Assembly (NCBI RefSeq): GCF_002835805.1
Contig: NZ_PISE01000009.1
Coordinates: forward strand, 1-51,997
Origin: Niallia nealsonii
Lineage (GTDB): Bacteria > Bacillota > Bacilli > Bacillales > Cytobacillaceae
Length of the DNA: 51,997 nucleotides
Direction of reading: 5' to 3'
The translations under genes were made by a program, and so were the position numbers. The notes below the pieces were generated by a model that searched no databases, was not told where the DNA came from, and worked only from the letters and a program-made list of their open reading frames with translations. Below are positions 39,371-49,407 of the stretch, in pieces (within the stretch, counting starts at the first letter, position 1; each line of letters starts with the position of its first letter).

Positions 39371-41403
39371 TCGACATTCACCACCCCTACGCTTTGCACT
39401 TCCACATCTGCCTCTAATTCGTTATACGATAAAATTGGCACTTGCGGGAAATAACGCTCTGTTAATTGTCTTACATACATCCTTACTGCCGGCGAGCATA
39501 ATATAATCGGAATTTGTTCCATGATGGAAAGCTGTTCCACCTGATTTGCGATTGCTTCTAATATCGCTTGAGACGTTCCAGGATCAATCGCTAAATAATT
39601 GCCATGTTCTGTTTGCTGAATATTATCTGCTATTACTTTCTCGACTCTTCCTGACAAAGTAATAACCTTTAATGAACTCCCTTTTGCTGTATACTGATTG
39701 GTTATTTGCCGTGCCAATGCTTGTCTTACGTATTCTGCAAGCAGATCTGTATCACTTGATAACTTTCCGAAATCCGCCAATGTTTCAAAGATTATCGGCA
39801 AATTGCGGATAGATACATGTTCCTTTAATAATTTTGCCAATACTTTTTGAATATCTCCAATCGACAATGGATTTGGAGTCACTTCTTCAATTAGAATCGG
39901 ATAGGATTCCTTCACATGATCTACCAATTGTTTCGTTTCTTGTCTTCCTAATAATTCATGTGCATTTGCTTTTATCACTTCTGTAATATGCGTCGATACG
40001 ACAGAAGGAGGATCCACTACTGTATATCCAAAAATCTCTGCTTGTTCCTTTACTTTTTCTGTTATCCATTTTGCAGGCAGTCCAAAAGAAGGTTCAATTG
40101 TATCGATTCCTTCAATGGAATCATCCTCCATTCCAGGGCTCATCGCCAAATAATGGTCAAGCAGAAGTTCTCCCCGCGCCATTTCATTTCCTTTAATCTT
40201 TAATCGATATTCATTTGGCTGAAGCTGAATATTATCTCGAATGCGAACAACAGGAATAACAAGTCCTAATTCAATTGCCAGTTGTCTTCTGATCATGACC
40301 ACACGATCCAAAAGATCCCCACCTTGATTGGCATCTGCAAGAGGAATCAATCCATAGCCAAATTCAAATTCAATCGGGTCAACATTAAGCAGTGACACAA
40401 CATTTTCCGGACTCTTTAGTTCTTCTGTCTGCGCTTCTTCTTCCATCTCCTGCATTTCTTCTAGATTTTCCTTTGGTGCTTTGGATAGTTGATATCCACC
40501 AAAACATAACAACCCTGCAATTGGTATCGTCATCAAGTCGTTAATAGGCGTGACGAGCCCTAATAGAAAAATAGTTCCTCCTGCTACATAAAGCATTTTT
40601 GGATAAGATAGTAACTGACTAGTAATATCGGATCCTAAATTGCCATCAGAAGCTGCTCTTGTTACCACAATTCCTGTTGCAGTGGAAATTAATAATGCCG
40701 GTATTTGACTTACTATCCCATCTCCTACTGATAATAAGGAAAAGTGATTTGCTGCATCTGCAGCAGCCATATCTAATTGGGTCATTCCAATCACTATTCC
40801 AAAAATCAAATTAATAAGAACAATGATAATACCGGCAATAGCGTCTCCTTTAACAAACTTGCTTGCCCCATCCATAGAGCCGTAAAAATCTGCTTCTCTG
40901 CTTACTTTTTCCCGTCTTGCTCGTGCTTCTTTTTCCGAAATCATGCCTGCATTTAAATCGGCATCAATGCTCATTTGTTTCCCTGGCATTGCATCCAATG
41001 TAAATCTTGCCGCAACTTCTGAAACACGTTCCGATCCTTTTGTAATAACAATAAATTGAATAATGATTAATATTAAAAAAACAACTAATCCTACAACAAT
41101 ATTTCCCCCAACTACAAATGTACCAAAAGTATGAACCACCCCACCAGCATCGCCTGTAGACAAAATGGATCTGGTAGTCGATACATTTAATCCTAAACGA
41201 AACAATGTCATCAATAAGAGTAGGGATGGAAAAATGGAAAATTCTAATGGCTCCTGCATATTCATTGTTAATAATAATATTAGCAAGGCCAACGAAATAT
41301 TTAAAAGAATTAATATGCTTAAAAGCCATGTTGGAAAAGGGATGATCAGCATTGCCACAATTAAAATAACACTAAATACTACGGTTAAGTCTCTACCAGA
41401 CAT
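39367..41403 (-). CDS. flhA: Flagellar export gate protein FlhA
   Basis: Inner-membrane component of the flagellar type III export gate. 678 residues. The N-terminal half has about eight transmembrane segments with the FHIPEP signature region (RLGLNVSTTRSIL and DAMPGKQMSIDADLNAG). The C-terminal cytoplasmic domain binds export chaperones and substrates. Located between flhB and flhF. Confidence 0.97.
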   Translation of the reverse strand: MSGRDLTVVFSVILIVAMLIIPFPTWLLSILILLNISLALLILLLTMNMQEPLEFSIFPSLLLLMTLFRLGLNVSTTRSILSTGDAGGVVHTFGTFVVGGNIVVGLVVFLILIIIQFIVITKGSERVSEVAARFTLDAMPGKQMSIDADLNAGMISEKEARARREKVSREADFYGSMDGASKFVKGDAIAGIIIVLINLIFGIVIGMTQLDMAAADAANHFSLLSVGDGIVSQIPALLISTATGIVVTRAASDGNLGSDITSQLLSYPKMLYVAGGTIFLLGLVTPINDLMTIPIAGLLCFGGYQLSKAPKENLEEMQEMEEEAQTEELKSPENVVSLLNVDPIEFEFGYGLIPLADANQGGDLLDRVVMIRRQLAIELGLVIPVVRIRDNIQLQPNEYRLKIKGNEMARGELLLDHYLAMSPGMEDDSIEGIDTIEPSFGLPAKWITEKVKEQAEIFGYTVVDPPSVVSTHITEVIKANAHELLGRQETKQLVDHVKESYPILIEEVTPNPLSIGDIQKVLAKLLKEHVSIRNLPIIFETLADFGKLSSDTDLLAEYVRQALARQITNQYTAKGSSLKVITLSGRVEKVIADNIQQTEHGNYLAIDPGTSQAILEAIANQVEQLSIMEQIPIILCSPAVRMYVRQLTERYFPQVPILSYNELEADVEVQSVGVVNVD

Positions 41404-41528
41404 ATGTTTCGCTCCTAACTAGTCACACTTCCATCATTTCTTGCTTTGTCGTCTTATGCTTCATTTAATAAAGGGACACTTCCACCAAAAAAAATGAACG
41501 CCTATGAAATAAGACTAAGGAAAAGCAT

Positions 41529-42614
41529 TTATATTTTTTCATTTCTTGTACGATAAACAAATGCGAGCACTTCTGCTACTGCTTTAAAAAATTCTTCTGG
41601 AACAATATCCCCAATTTCCACTTGGCTATATAAAGCTCGTGCAAGTGGGCGATTTTCTACTATTGCCACATCATTTTCCTTTGCAATCAGCTTTATTTTT
41701 TGAGCAACAAAGTCTACTCCTTTTGCCACAACATATGGTGCATCATATTTATTCTCATCATATTTTAAGCAAATGGCATAATGGGTCGGATTCGTTATAA
41801 CAACATCCGCAGTAGGAATGTCCTGCATCATTCTTCTCATGGCCATTTCTCTCTGCTGCTGCTTAATTTTGGATTTTATTAATGGATCCCCTTCCATATT
41901 TTTATATTCATCTTTAATATCTTGTTTCGACATCCGAATATTTTTTTCATAATCATAACGCTGATACATAAAATCTAGCAGGGATAAAAACAATAAAGCT
42001 CCTGACGCATATAATCCCATCTGTATCGTTAATTTAGCCAATGTGATTAAAATGAAATACGTCGACTTTTGTGACAAAACAAGAAGTTCACTAAATTTAG
42101 ACCATAATACAGCAAACGTAATGATGCCAATAATGCTTATTTTTAAGATTGATTTTAATAATTCAACAATCGATCTTATAGAAAATATTCGTTTAAATCC
42201 TGATAACGGATTAATTTTATCCAATTTAAATTGAATGGTTTCTGTTGAAAACATAATTCCAACTTGCATATAGTTGCTAATAAGACCTCCCACTAAGGCT
42301 GCAGCCAAAATAGGCGTCAATAATAGAGACATCTCTTTTAAAACGTCTAAAAATACTCCCCTAATAGATTCATCTGTTATGTTGATTAATAAAACATCCT
42401 GAAGAGAATGATTCATTAAAGAAACAAAGCCTTTAAGCATATAACTTCCTGTAAAAGAAAGAACCGCAAACACTGCAATTAAGACAATTGCTGTGTTAAC
42501 ATCTTGACTTTTCGCAACTTGTCCCTTTTTGCGTGTATCTTGCCTTTTTTTCGGGGTTGCTTTTTCTGTTTTTTCTCCAGCAAAGTACTGCAAATCTAAA
42601 ACTAGAAGCTTCAC
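41529..42614 (-). CDS. flhB: Flagellar export switch protein FlhB
   Basis: Export-gate protein that switches substrate specificity by self-cleavage. 361 residues. LQYFAGEKTEKATPKKR is at the N-terminus, four transmembrane segments follow, and the autocleavage NPTH motif (VVITNPTHYAI) is near residue 275. Starts at GTG with GGGAGG upstream. The 125-base gap to flhA holds nothing recognisable. Confidence 0.97.
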   Translation of the reverse strand: MKLLVLDLQYFAGEKTEKATPKKRQDTRKKGQVAKSQDVNTAIVLIAVFAVLSFTGSYMLKGFVSLMNHSLQDVLLINITDESIRGVFLDVLKEMSLLLTPILAAALVGGLISNYMQVGIMFSTETIQFKLDKINPLSGFKRIFSIRSIVELLKSILKISIIGIITFAVLWSKFSELLVLSQKSTYFILITLAKLTIQMGLYASGALLFLSLLDFMYQRYDYEKNIRMSKQDIKDEYKNMEGDPLIKSKIKQQQREMAMRRMMQDIPTADVVITNPTHYAICLKYDENKYDAPYVVAKGVDFVAQKIKLIAKENDVAIVENRPLARALYSQVEIGDIVPEEFFKAVAEVLAFVYRTRNEKI

Positions 42615-42615
42615 A

Positions 42616-43392
42616 TTATGAACCTCCCAATATGTTCATTATTCCCCGCATTGCTTTCAGAATAGTTGTAAAAAGATTGGAAACAGATGCCATTAATACA
42701 CCCATCACAATCATTAATATCACTAACCCAGCAATAATTTTTATCGGAACACCGACAACAAAAATATTTAATTGAGGAACCGTTCTTGCTACTATTCCCA
42801 AGGCTACATCCACCAAAAAAATACTTGCTACAACCGGAATAGACATTTGAAAAGCAACGGCAAACATAACAGAAAACGACTTTATTAAATACAGGGAGAC
42901 ATTCTCATGGCCAAATGCTATCCATGCTTGATCCAATGGAATAAATTGATAACTGTAATAAATGCCGTCTAATAAAAGGTGATGCCCATTTACTGATAAT
43001 AAAAAAAATAAGGCCACAATATTTAAGTATTGCCCTGTAAGAGGGCTTTGGGCACCTGTTTGCGGATCCATAACATTTGCCATTGCAAAACCCATTTGAA
43101 AGTCAATTAAGCCTCCAGCAATCTGGACGGCAGAAAATAGCATATAGGCTAAAAAACCAATAAATAATCCCACAAGCGCTTCTTTTAAAATAAGTAAATA
43201 ATATGTACCATCAATAGTTAAGGTAGGCGCATCCATATTAAAAAAAATAAGAATCGAAAGAAAAAAACCTAAACCTATCTTATGATTTGTTGGAATCGTC
43301 CGATAAGAGAATAAAGGAAGCATAAGAAAAAATGATGTAACACGCACTAATACAAGTAAAAAACTTGGAAATTCCGGCAGAAAATCAATCAT
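42616..43392 (-). CDS. fliR: Flagellar biosynthesis protein FliR
   Basis: Polytopic export-gate protein of 258 residues with about six hydrophobic segments and the conserved FQMGFAMANVMDPQTG stretch near residue 100. It is one base from flhB and follows fliQ. Confidence 0.96.
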   Translation of the reverse strand: MIDFLPEFPSFLLVLVRVTSFFLMLPLFSYRTIPTNHKIGLGFFLSILIFFNMDAPTLTIDGTYYLLILKEALVGLFIGFLAYMLFSAVQIAGGLIDFQMGFAMANVMDPQTGAQSPLTGQYLNIVALFFLLSVNGHHLLLDGIYYSYQFIPLDQAWIAFGHENVSLYLIKSFSVMFAVAFQMSIPVVASIFLVDVALGIVARTVPQLNIFVVGVPIKIIAGLVILMIVMGVLMASVSNLFTTILKAMRGIMNILGGS

Positions 43393-43398
43393 CTCGCA

Positions 43399-43668
43399 TT
43401 ACCCTATAAACCTTGTTAAATTTGAAAATATATCGGAAGTGTAAGATAGCATATGGCTTAGCATCCAAGAACCAAAAAAAACAATTCCAAGTAGTACTGC
43501 TACTATTTTTGGAACAAAAGCTAGAGTTTGCTCTTGTATTTGGGTAGTAGCCTGAAAAATACTAATAACTAATCCTACAACTAATGCAATAATAAGCAAT
43601 GGTCCACTGACAATTAGTACGGTTAGTATTCCCTTTTCTGCAACGGATATAACCATTTCTTGCGACAT
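43399..43668 (-). CDS. fliQ: Flagellar biosynthesis protein FliQ
   Basis: 89-residue export-gate protein with two transmembrane hairpin segments and the conserved ISIFQATTQIQEQTLAFVPK loop. Lies between fliP and fliR, forming the FliPQR core. Confidence 0.97.
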   Translation of the reverse strand: MSQEMVISVAEKGILTVLIVSGPLLIIALVVGLVISIFQATTQIQEQTLAFVPKIVAVLLGIVFFGSWMLSHMLSYTSDIFSNLTRFIG

Positions 43669-43683
43669 CTAATTCACACCTTC

Positions 43684-44349
43684 TTAAAAACTTTCTAATA
43701 AAGATTTAACAACTAAATACCAGCCATCTACAAGGACAAACAGCAATATCTTAAATGGCAGGGAAATCATAACTGGCGGAAGCATCATCATCCCCATCGA
43801 CATTAAAATACTTGCAACAATCATATCGATTACTAGAAAGGGAATAAATATCATAAACCCAATCTGAAAGGCTGTTTTTAATTCGCTAATAGCAAAAGCC
43901 GGAATAAGTGTTGTTAAAGGAATGTCTTCTATAGATTTAGGCTTTTCTGCACCAGAGTATTGTAAAAATAGCGCCAAATCTTTTTGCCTTGTCTGTTTGC
44001 TCATAAATTCTTTAAAAGGCACTGCTGCATTATCATAGGCTTGTTCTAACGTTATTTTTTCATTAAATAAAGGAGTCAAAGCCTTATCGTTTACTTCTTG
44101 AAATGTCGGTGCCATAATAAAAAAAGTTAAAAATAAAGATAAACCGACAATCACTTGATTTGGAGGCATTTGTTGGGTAGCAAGCGCCGTTCTGACAAAG
44201 GAAAGAACAATCACAATTCTTGTAAAACAAGTCATTAAAATTAAAATGCTTGGTGCTAAAGAAAGGACAGTTAACAACAATAACAGCTGTACTGAAGTAG
44301 AAACATTTTCAGGAGAACTATTATTAAAAAATTGCATAAATTCATTCAT
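43684..44349 (-). CDS. fliP: Flagellar biosynthesis protein FliP
   Basis: Export-gate core protein of 221 residues, as in B. subtilis. A cleavable signal-like N-terminus precedes LLLLTVLSLAPSILILMT and FTRIVIVLSFVRTAL. The C-terminal LILLVDGW-type end is present as LFVLVDGWYLV. The ATG at 44349 overlaps the end of fliO by eight bases and has GAAAGGG upstream. Confidence 0.97.
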   Translation of the reverse strand: MNEFMQFFNNSSPENVSTSVQLLLLLTVLSLAPSILILMTCFTRIVIVLSFVRTALATQQMPPNQVIVGLSLFLTFFIMAPTFQEVNDKALTPLFNEKITLEQAYDNAAVPFKEFMSKQTRQKDLALFLQYSGAEKPKSIEDIPLTTLIPAFAISELKTAFQIGFMIFIPFLVIDMIVASILMSMGMMMLPPVMISLPFKILLFVLVDGWYLVVKSLLESF

Positions 44350-45028
44350 CTTTTTCTGACCCTTTCTTTTCTTTATCATCTAATGCTTCTTTCCGGCGAT
44401 TAGAAATTTCTTGTAATTGTTTTTTTAAATGTGCGGCAAAAGGCTCTTTGCTATTTGTTTCTACTGATGTTTTGTTTACCTTCCCCATTACCTTTGTCAC
44501 AATATCGCTTGGAATAATCAACTGATCGATTTTTCGATTATAGTCCTCTAAAATCTCTTTATACTCTGCTTCATCTTCTATTTCTTTAATTAAATGAATA
44601 TTTTCTCCTACTCCAACAACTAATAAGCGCTTGCCAAGCTTTACAATTTGAATGGAACGGTTTGCTCCAAGAGACGCCCCGCCTAAATTTTCGATTAATT
44701 GTGAGCTTTTATAAGAATGATTGCGCTTATTAATAAATTTCAAAAGGATATACAAAAGTGCCACAACAAACACAGTAGCAAATACCATTTTTACAATATC
44801 AAAAAAAGAAATTCCAATATCAGCTGTATCTTGTGCTATATTTGTTTCTTTTTGTGTTTGATCCTGATTTTCTTTTGTACTTTCTTTTGCATCATTCGTT
44901 GAGTCTTCAAACATATCATGGACACTATTATCAAGCTGCTCTGCATAGGCTTGATTTCCCAAGCCTATGAGAACAAAAATGAGTAGTGAACTTGTAAATA
45001 AATACTTTAATCTATCCACTAAAGGCAC
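44342..45028 (-). CDS. fliZ: Flagellar biosynthesis protein FliO (FliZ)
   Basis: Bitopic membrane protein of 228 residues. A signal-like N-terminus (about 10-29) and a second hydrophobic segment (about 75-97) precede the conserved LGANRSIQIVKLGKRLLVVGV cytoplasmic domain. A charged Lys/Glu C-terminus follows. It assists FliP assembly. Overlaps fliP. Called fliZ in B. subtilis and fliO elsewhere. Confidence 0.94.
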   Translation of the reverse strand: MPLVDRLKYLFTSSLLIFVLIGLGNQAYAEQLDNSVHDMFEDSTNDAKESTKENQDQTQKETNIAQDTADIGISFFDIVKMVFATVFVVALLYILLKFINKRNHSYKSSQLIENLGGASLGANRSIQIVKLGKRLLVVGVGENIHLIKEIEDEAEYKEILEDYNRKIDQLIIPSDIVTKVMGKVNKTSVETNSKEPFAAHLKKQLQEISNRRKEALDDKEKKGSEKDE

Positions 45029-45045
45029 CCTCTACTTTTTTTAAC

Positions 45046-45408
45046 TTAACCTAATGTTTTGCTGATAGCTTCTAATACACGGTCTGCTTGAAATGGTTTC
45101 ACAATAAAATCTTTTGCCCCTGCTTGAATGGCGTCTATTACCATCGCTTGCTGCCCCATAGCAGAACACATAATTATTTTTGCATTTGGATTAATTTTTT
45201 TGATTTCTTTTAATGCTGTAATGCCATCCATTTCCGGCATTGTAATATCCATCGTAACTAAATCTGGCTGGGTTTCTTTGTATTTTTCGATTGCTTGCAT
45301 ACCATCAGCAGCTTCTCCAACAATTTCATACCCATTTTTTGATAGTATATCTTTAATCATCATGCGCATAAATGCTGCATCGTCCACTATTAAAATCTTT
45401 TGTGCCAT
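45046..45408 (-). CDS. cheY: Chemotaxis response regulator CheY
   Basis: Single receiver domain of 120 residues, identical in length to B. subtilis CheY. Acidic pair D9/D10, phospho-acceptor D54 (LVTMDITMPEMDG) and the Lys of FIVKPF are present. CheY-P binds FliM and FliY at the switch. Lies between fliY and fliO. Confidence 0.98.
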   Translation of the reverse strand: MAQKILIVDDAAFMRMMIKDILSKNGYEIVGEAADGMQAIEKYKETQPDLVTMDITMPEMDGITALKEIKKINPNAKIIMCSAMGQQAMVIDAIQAGAKDFIVKPFQADRVLEAISKTLG

Positions 45409-45435
45409 AAATCTCTACCCCCATTAAAATGATAA

Positions 45436-46662
45436 TTATCTTAGTTTATTTAAACGATCGCTTTGACTAACAATATCGGTTACTCTCACACCGAAATTTT
45501 CATCAATAACGACTACTTCCCCTTGTGCAACAAGCCGATTATTTACCAATATGTCGACCGGTTCACCTGCTAATTTATCCAATTCGATGATCGAACCTGC
45601 TGTTAATTCTAAAATTTCTTTTACGGAGCGCTTTGTTCGTCCTAATTCTACTGTTACTTGAAGAGGAATGTCCAACAGCATATTTAAATTTTTTGTCTCC
45701 GATTCTGCAGGTGTAAATGGTTCAAAATTTGAAAATACAGCTGGTTGCACATTCGGTTGTGAGCCATTCGGGAAACTTGCCCCAAAATGTTGTGTTGGAT
45801 GATTGGCTGGCTGTGGAGCAATCGGTTGAGCTGCTTGATTTACTTGAGCATACTGATTGTATCCTCCACCGTTTCCTTCCGAATAAGCGGGAGAGGCTAA
45901 AGCTTCTTCCACAGTTGGTTCTTTTGGCTCATAAACAGAATTATAATCTAAATTAGATGGATTGGAAACTTCTTCTGTACTATCTGATGTATTTAATAAG
46001 CCTTCTACTAATTTTTTGGCGAAAGGCAGCTGTAATAATTGCATGATCTTTGAGTCAATAAGTGTTCCAATTTTTAAACGAAAAGATATTTTCACAAAAA
46101 TATCATCTGTTGGAAATTTATCTGTGCCTTCCCCTTGTGTTAAATCAAGTAGATCAATCGTAGGCGGTGATATATCCACCCTTTTATTAAAAATAGTTGA
46201 CATGGAAGTCGCAGCAGATCCCATCATTTGATTCATTGCTTCCTGGACAGCACTCAGTTGGATTTCTCCCATTATCTCTGATGGGTTCAGCCCGTCACCA
46301 CCAAGCATTAAGTCCGCAATGATACTAGCATCTGATTGCTTTATTACTAATAAATTCATTCCTGAAAAACCTTCTGTATAATTGACTCGAATAGCAACAT
46401 ACGGATGAGGAAATTCTTCTGGAAGCCTATTTCTTAACACAGCACCCACAGTAGGTGTTGTAATATCTACCTTTTGATTTAACAGAGTAGACAATGCAGT
46501 AGCAGAACTTCCAAACGATATATTGCCAATTTCCCCCAAAGCATCTTGCTCCATTGCAGATAAATAATCTTCTACTACTAATTCTATCTGTGGTTGTTCA
46601 ATATCTTCGCCTCTTAATAAAGCATCTATTTCATCTTGTGAAAGCATATCCTTACTCATCAT
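45436..46662 (-). CDS. fliY: Flagellar switch protein / CheY-P phosphatase FliY
   Basis: C-ring protein of 408 residues combining functions of FliN and CheC. An N-terminal LSQDEIDALLRG CheY-binding motif is followed by a CheC-like phosphatase domain with two sites (EIGNISFGSSATAL and EAMNQMMGSAATSM). A Gln/Pro/Asn-rich linker of about 75 residues follows, then a C-terminal SpoA/FliN domain (LDIPLQVTVELGRTKRSVK). It is longer than B. subtilis FliY (378) mainly through the linker. It overlaps fliM. Confidence 0.96.
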   Translation of the reverse strand: MMSKDMLSQDEIDALLRGEDIEQPQIELVVEDYLSAMEQDALGEIGNISFGSSATALSTLLNQKVDITTPTVGAVLRNRLPEEFPHPYVAIRVNYTEGFSGMNLLVIKQSDASIIADLMLGGDGLNPSEIMGEIQLSAVQEAMNQMMGSAATSMSTIFNKRVDISPPTIDLLDLTQGEGTDKFPTDDIFVKISFRLKIGTLIDSKIMQLLQLPFAKKLVEGLLNTSDSTEEVSNPSNLDYNSVYEPKEPTVEEALASPAYSEGNGGGYNQYAQVNQAAQPIAPQPANHPTQHFGASFPNGSQPNVQPAVFSNFEPFTPAESETKNLNMLLDIPLQVTVELGRTKRSVKEILELTAGSIIELDKLAGEPVDILVNNRLVAQGEVVVIDENFGVRVTDIVSQSDRLNKLR

Positions 46663-47650
46663 CTTCTTTCCCCCTCTCTAAAGCTCCTAAGATTTGAACA
46701 GCTAGTTTTTTATTTACTTTACCTGGCTGTCCATAAAATTTAGGAATATCTCCTACTTTAATAAGCAGAGGTTCTTCTATTGTTTGATTCATTTCTATAA
46801 CATCGCCAACATCTAGCATTAAAAAATCTTGTATAGAAATCTCCGACGTTCCCAATTGCGCGCATAACGGGATAATCGATTTTTTCACACCTTTTTCTAA
46901 TTGTTTTGTCACTTCTGGTTCTGGAGACTTTTTTTCGTTTTGCATCCAATAGTGTCCAGATAATTTTTGGATAATTGGTTCTAATACAACGTGAGGGATG
47001 CAAATATTAATCATTCCACTTGTATCACTGATTGTGGTATTTAACGAAATAACCACAACGGTTTCATTCGGAGAAACCATTTGCAAAAATTGAGGGTTTA
47101 CTTCAAATTCCTCTAAAGATGGTTCAATATCAACTAAATCTTCCATCGCTTCTCGAAAATAATCAAAGGCATTTTCAAATGTGCTAGACATTATTTTTGT
47201 TTCTATTTCTGTTAAATTTTCCACTTTATTAATGCTTGATCCCCTGCCGCCCATCATACGATCCATCATTGCATACGCAATATTAGGATTTACTTCCATA
47301 AGAACTCGCCCATTTAAAGGTGATACATCAAATACATTTAATATGGTCATTTTTGGAATTGAGCGAATAAATTCTTCATATGGTATTTGATCAGCAGAAG
47401 CAACATTAAATTGTACATACGTTCGCAATTGTGCAGAGAAAAACGTCGTCAGCAATCGAGCAAAATTTTCATGTATGCGTGTTAAACTTCTGATTTGATC
47501 TTTCGAAAACCGGAGTGCCCGTTTAAAATCATACACTTTTACCTTTTTTTCTGATTGCTCCTTTTTTAGCTCATCTGCATCCATTTCACCAGAAGTTATA
47601 GCAGATAATAGTGCATCTATTTCATTCTGGGATAGTACATCTCCTGACAA
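46652..47650 (-). CDS. fliM: Flagellar motor switch protein FliM
   Basis: C-ring protein that binds CheY-P. 332 residues, the same as in B. subtilis, if translation begins at the TTG at 47650. GGGGTGAGG lies five bases upstream and the product then reads MSGDVLSQNEIDALL, matching the homologue. An ATG at 47686 would add twelve non-conserved residues. The middle domain with GGRG-type loop (MMGGRGSS) and a C-terminal SpoA domain are present. Confidence 0.96.
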   Translation of the reverse strand: MSGDVLSQNEIDALLSAITSGEMDADELKKEQSEKKVKVYDFKRALRFSKDQIRSLTRIHENFARLLTTFFSAQLRTYVQFNVASADQIPYEEFIRSIPKMTILNVFDVSPLNGRVLMEVNPNIAYAMMDRMMGGRGSSINKVENLTEIETKIMSSTFENAFDYFREAMEDLVDIEPSLEEFEVNPQFLQMVSPNETVVVISLNTTISDTSGMINICIPHVVLEPIIQKLSGHYWMQNEKKSPEPEVTKQLEKGVKKSIIPLCAQLGTSEISIQDFLMLDVGDVIEMNQTIEEPLLIKVGDIPKFYGQPGKVNKKLAVQILGALERGKEDDE

Positions 47651-47824
47651 AAAATCCTCACCCCTTAAATATGATGATTCCATCATTTATCACAGCTAAC
47701 GGCAGTATGTTCTCGTTATTTCTAAGAGGAAATGGAGGTTATACTACTCATTAATTTGATTCGTTCCATTAGCCGACACGGATTAGGTTCAGACAAAATT
47801 TTTCCCTGCCTTAAAAGTTTCACA

Positions 47825-48253
47825 TTATTGAAGTAAAGAGCTGGTAATATAAACCTGCACCACTTTACCTTCTTGCATATGCTCATTTATTTGTTCTTTT
47901 AAGTCATTCTCTAATATAGTTTGTCCTTTTTTCCCTTTCATATCTTCCGCAGTTTTTTCCGAAAGTTCTTGAATTATAATATTTTTCACTTGGAAATCTC
48001 TTTTTTCTAATTCCTCTTTTGCTTTTTTGCTGTCTGTTTGGATTTTGAATGATATTTTAATGAAATTATCAGTTGCTAAATTTGTAGTCATTTCCTCTAT
48101 ATCTACTGAGGATTCAATGACTTCATCAATAGAAGGTTCTTTTTCTTTTTGATCTCCAGTATACTTCCACAAATAAAAAAATGCTCCCGCACCAACAATG
48201 GCAATTGTAAGTAGTAGTATTAGCATAATCATAAGTATTTTATTATTCTTCAT
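47825..48253 (-). CDS. fliL: Flagellar basal body-associated protein FliL
   Basis: Bitopic stator-associated protein of 142 residues with one N-terminal transmembrane segment (about 6-28) and a periplasm-side stomatin-like domain. It overlaps swrD by eleven bases. The 174 bases to the fliM start contain no gene. Confidence 0.93.
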   Translation of the reverse strand: MKNNKILMIMLILLLTIAIVGAGAFFYLWKYTGDQKEKEPSIDEVIESSVDIEEMTTNLATDNFIKISFKIQTDSKKAKEELEKRDFQVKNIIIQELSEKTAEDMKGKKGQTILENDLKEQINEHMQEGKVVQVYITSSLLQ

Positions 48254-48464
48254 TGTGCTTCTCTCCCAAGTTCGGTAATCCGAAAAGGCTCACAGATCGA
48301 TAAAATTGATGTATTAATTCCATCAGTTCTTGCTCCGTCTCTTTTACAACATATTTATTTCCATTTGACAGCATAATTGTTGTATCTGGAAATAATTCAA
48401 TTGTTTCAATAAACAAAGCATTTAATTTAAATTTTTTACCATTTAATCGCGTTACAGTTATCAT
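48243..48464 (-). CDS. swrD: SwrD (YlzI/FlbD family) flagellar power protein
   Basis: Small protein of 73 residues with the FlbD signature [20 protein letters not shown] and [16 protein letters not shown]. In B. subtilis SwrD raises motor torque and supports swarming. The ribosome site is weak. Lies between flgE and fliL. Confidence 0.93.
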   Translation of the reverse strand: MITVTRLNGKKFKLNALFIETIELFPDTTIMLSNGNKYVVKETEQELMELIHQFYRSVSLFGLPNLGEKHNEE

Positions 48465-48523
48465 CAATTATTTTTTAGAGACTAATGAATAAGTATCCAC
48501 TAGCCTCTAAATCCCCCTTCTAC

Positions 48524-49330
48524 TTATCGTTTTAAGTTAAGAAGTTCTTGCAAGATTTCATCAGATGTTGTAATAATCTTTGAATTGGATTGGAATCCCC
48601 TTTGACCAACAATCATTTCTGTAAATTCATCTGTTAAATCAACATTGGACATTTCAAGGTATCCGCTGTTAAGGGAGCCAGTGCCATTTTCTCCGGCAAA
48701 GGTAAGTGTTTCTGGACCAGAGTTAGGAGATACTTGAAATGTATTTCCTCCTGTTTTTGTTAACCCTTCAGGATTTGAAAATTTAGCCATTTGAATTCGT
48801 CCTGCTGCTTGATTTACCCCAGCTGCATCAATATAAGAAATGGAACCATCATTACCAATACTAAAACTTTGAGAATCTGTAGGAATATTTCCCATTCCTT
48901 GCGTTCCATTATTATCTACTACTACAGTTAAACCACTCGATGTTACAATGTTTCCTTTATCATTTAAATAAAAATTCCCTGCTCTTGTATAAGATTTTGT
49001 GCCATCAGCATTTTCCAGTATAAAATAACCAGAACCTGAAATGGCTAAATCCAATGTTCTTCCTGTTGTCTGCATGCTTCCTTGTGTGGCAATCGTATCA
49101 ATGGATGCCACTTGTGAACCTAATCCAACTTGTTTTGGATTTGTACCTCCAGTTCCTGTAGCAGCCGATCCAGTTGCTCCAGCTGTTGTTTGGCTGATTA
49201 AGTCGCTGAATGCTGTTCTGCCCTTTTTAAAGCCATACGTATTTACGTTTGCAATGTTATTCCCGATAACATCTAATTTTGTTTGAAAATTTTTCATTCC
49301 TGTAACACCTGAATATAATGAACGTAGCAT
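48524..49330 (-). CDS. flgE: Flagellar hook protein FlgE
   Basis: Hook structural protein of 268 residues (B. subtilis 264). The N-terminal rod/hook signature MLRSLYSGVTGMKNFQTKLD and IGNNIANVNTYGFKKGR, and the C-terminal FTEMIVGQRGFQSNSKIITTSDE coiled helix, are both present. It is a short hook protein without a large variable domain. Confidence 0.96.
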   Translation of the reverse strand: MLRSLYSGVTGMKNFQTKLDVIGNNIANVNTYGFKKGRTAFSDLISQTTAGATGSAATGTGGTNPKQVGLGSQVASIDTIATQGSMQTTGRTLDLAISGSGYFILENADGTKSYTRAGNFYLNDKGNIVTSSGLTVVVDNNGTQGMGNIPTDSQSFSIGNDGSISYIDAAGVNQAAGRIQMAKFSNPEGLTKTGGNTFQVSPNSGPETLTFAGENGTGSLNSGYLEMSNVDLTDEFTEMIVGQRGFQSNSKIITTSDEILQELLNLKR

Positions 49331-49407
49331 TTGTTTTTTCTCCCTTCGAGTTCACTGCTTCTATCCTTCCACAGTGATAAGCTTCCAATATTGGTCCAGC
49401 TAAATTT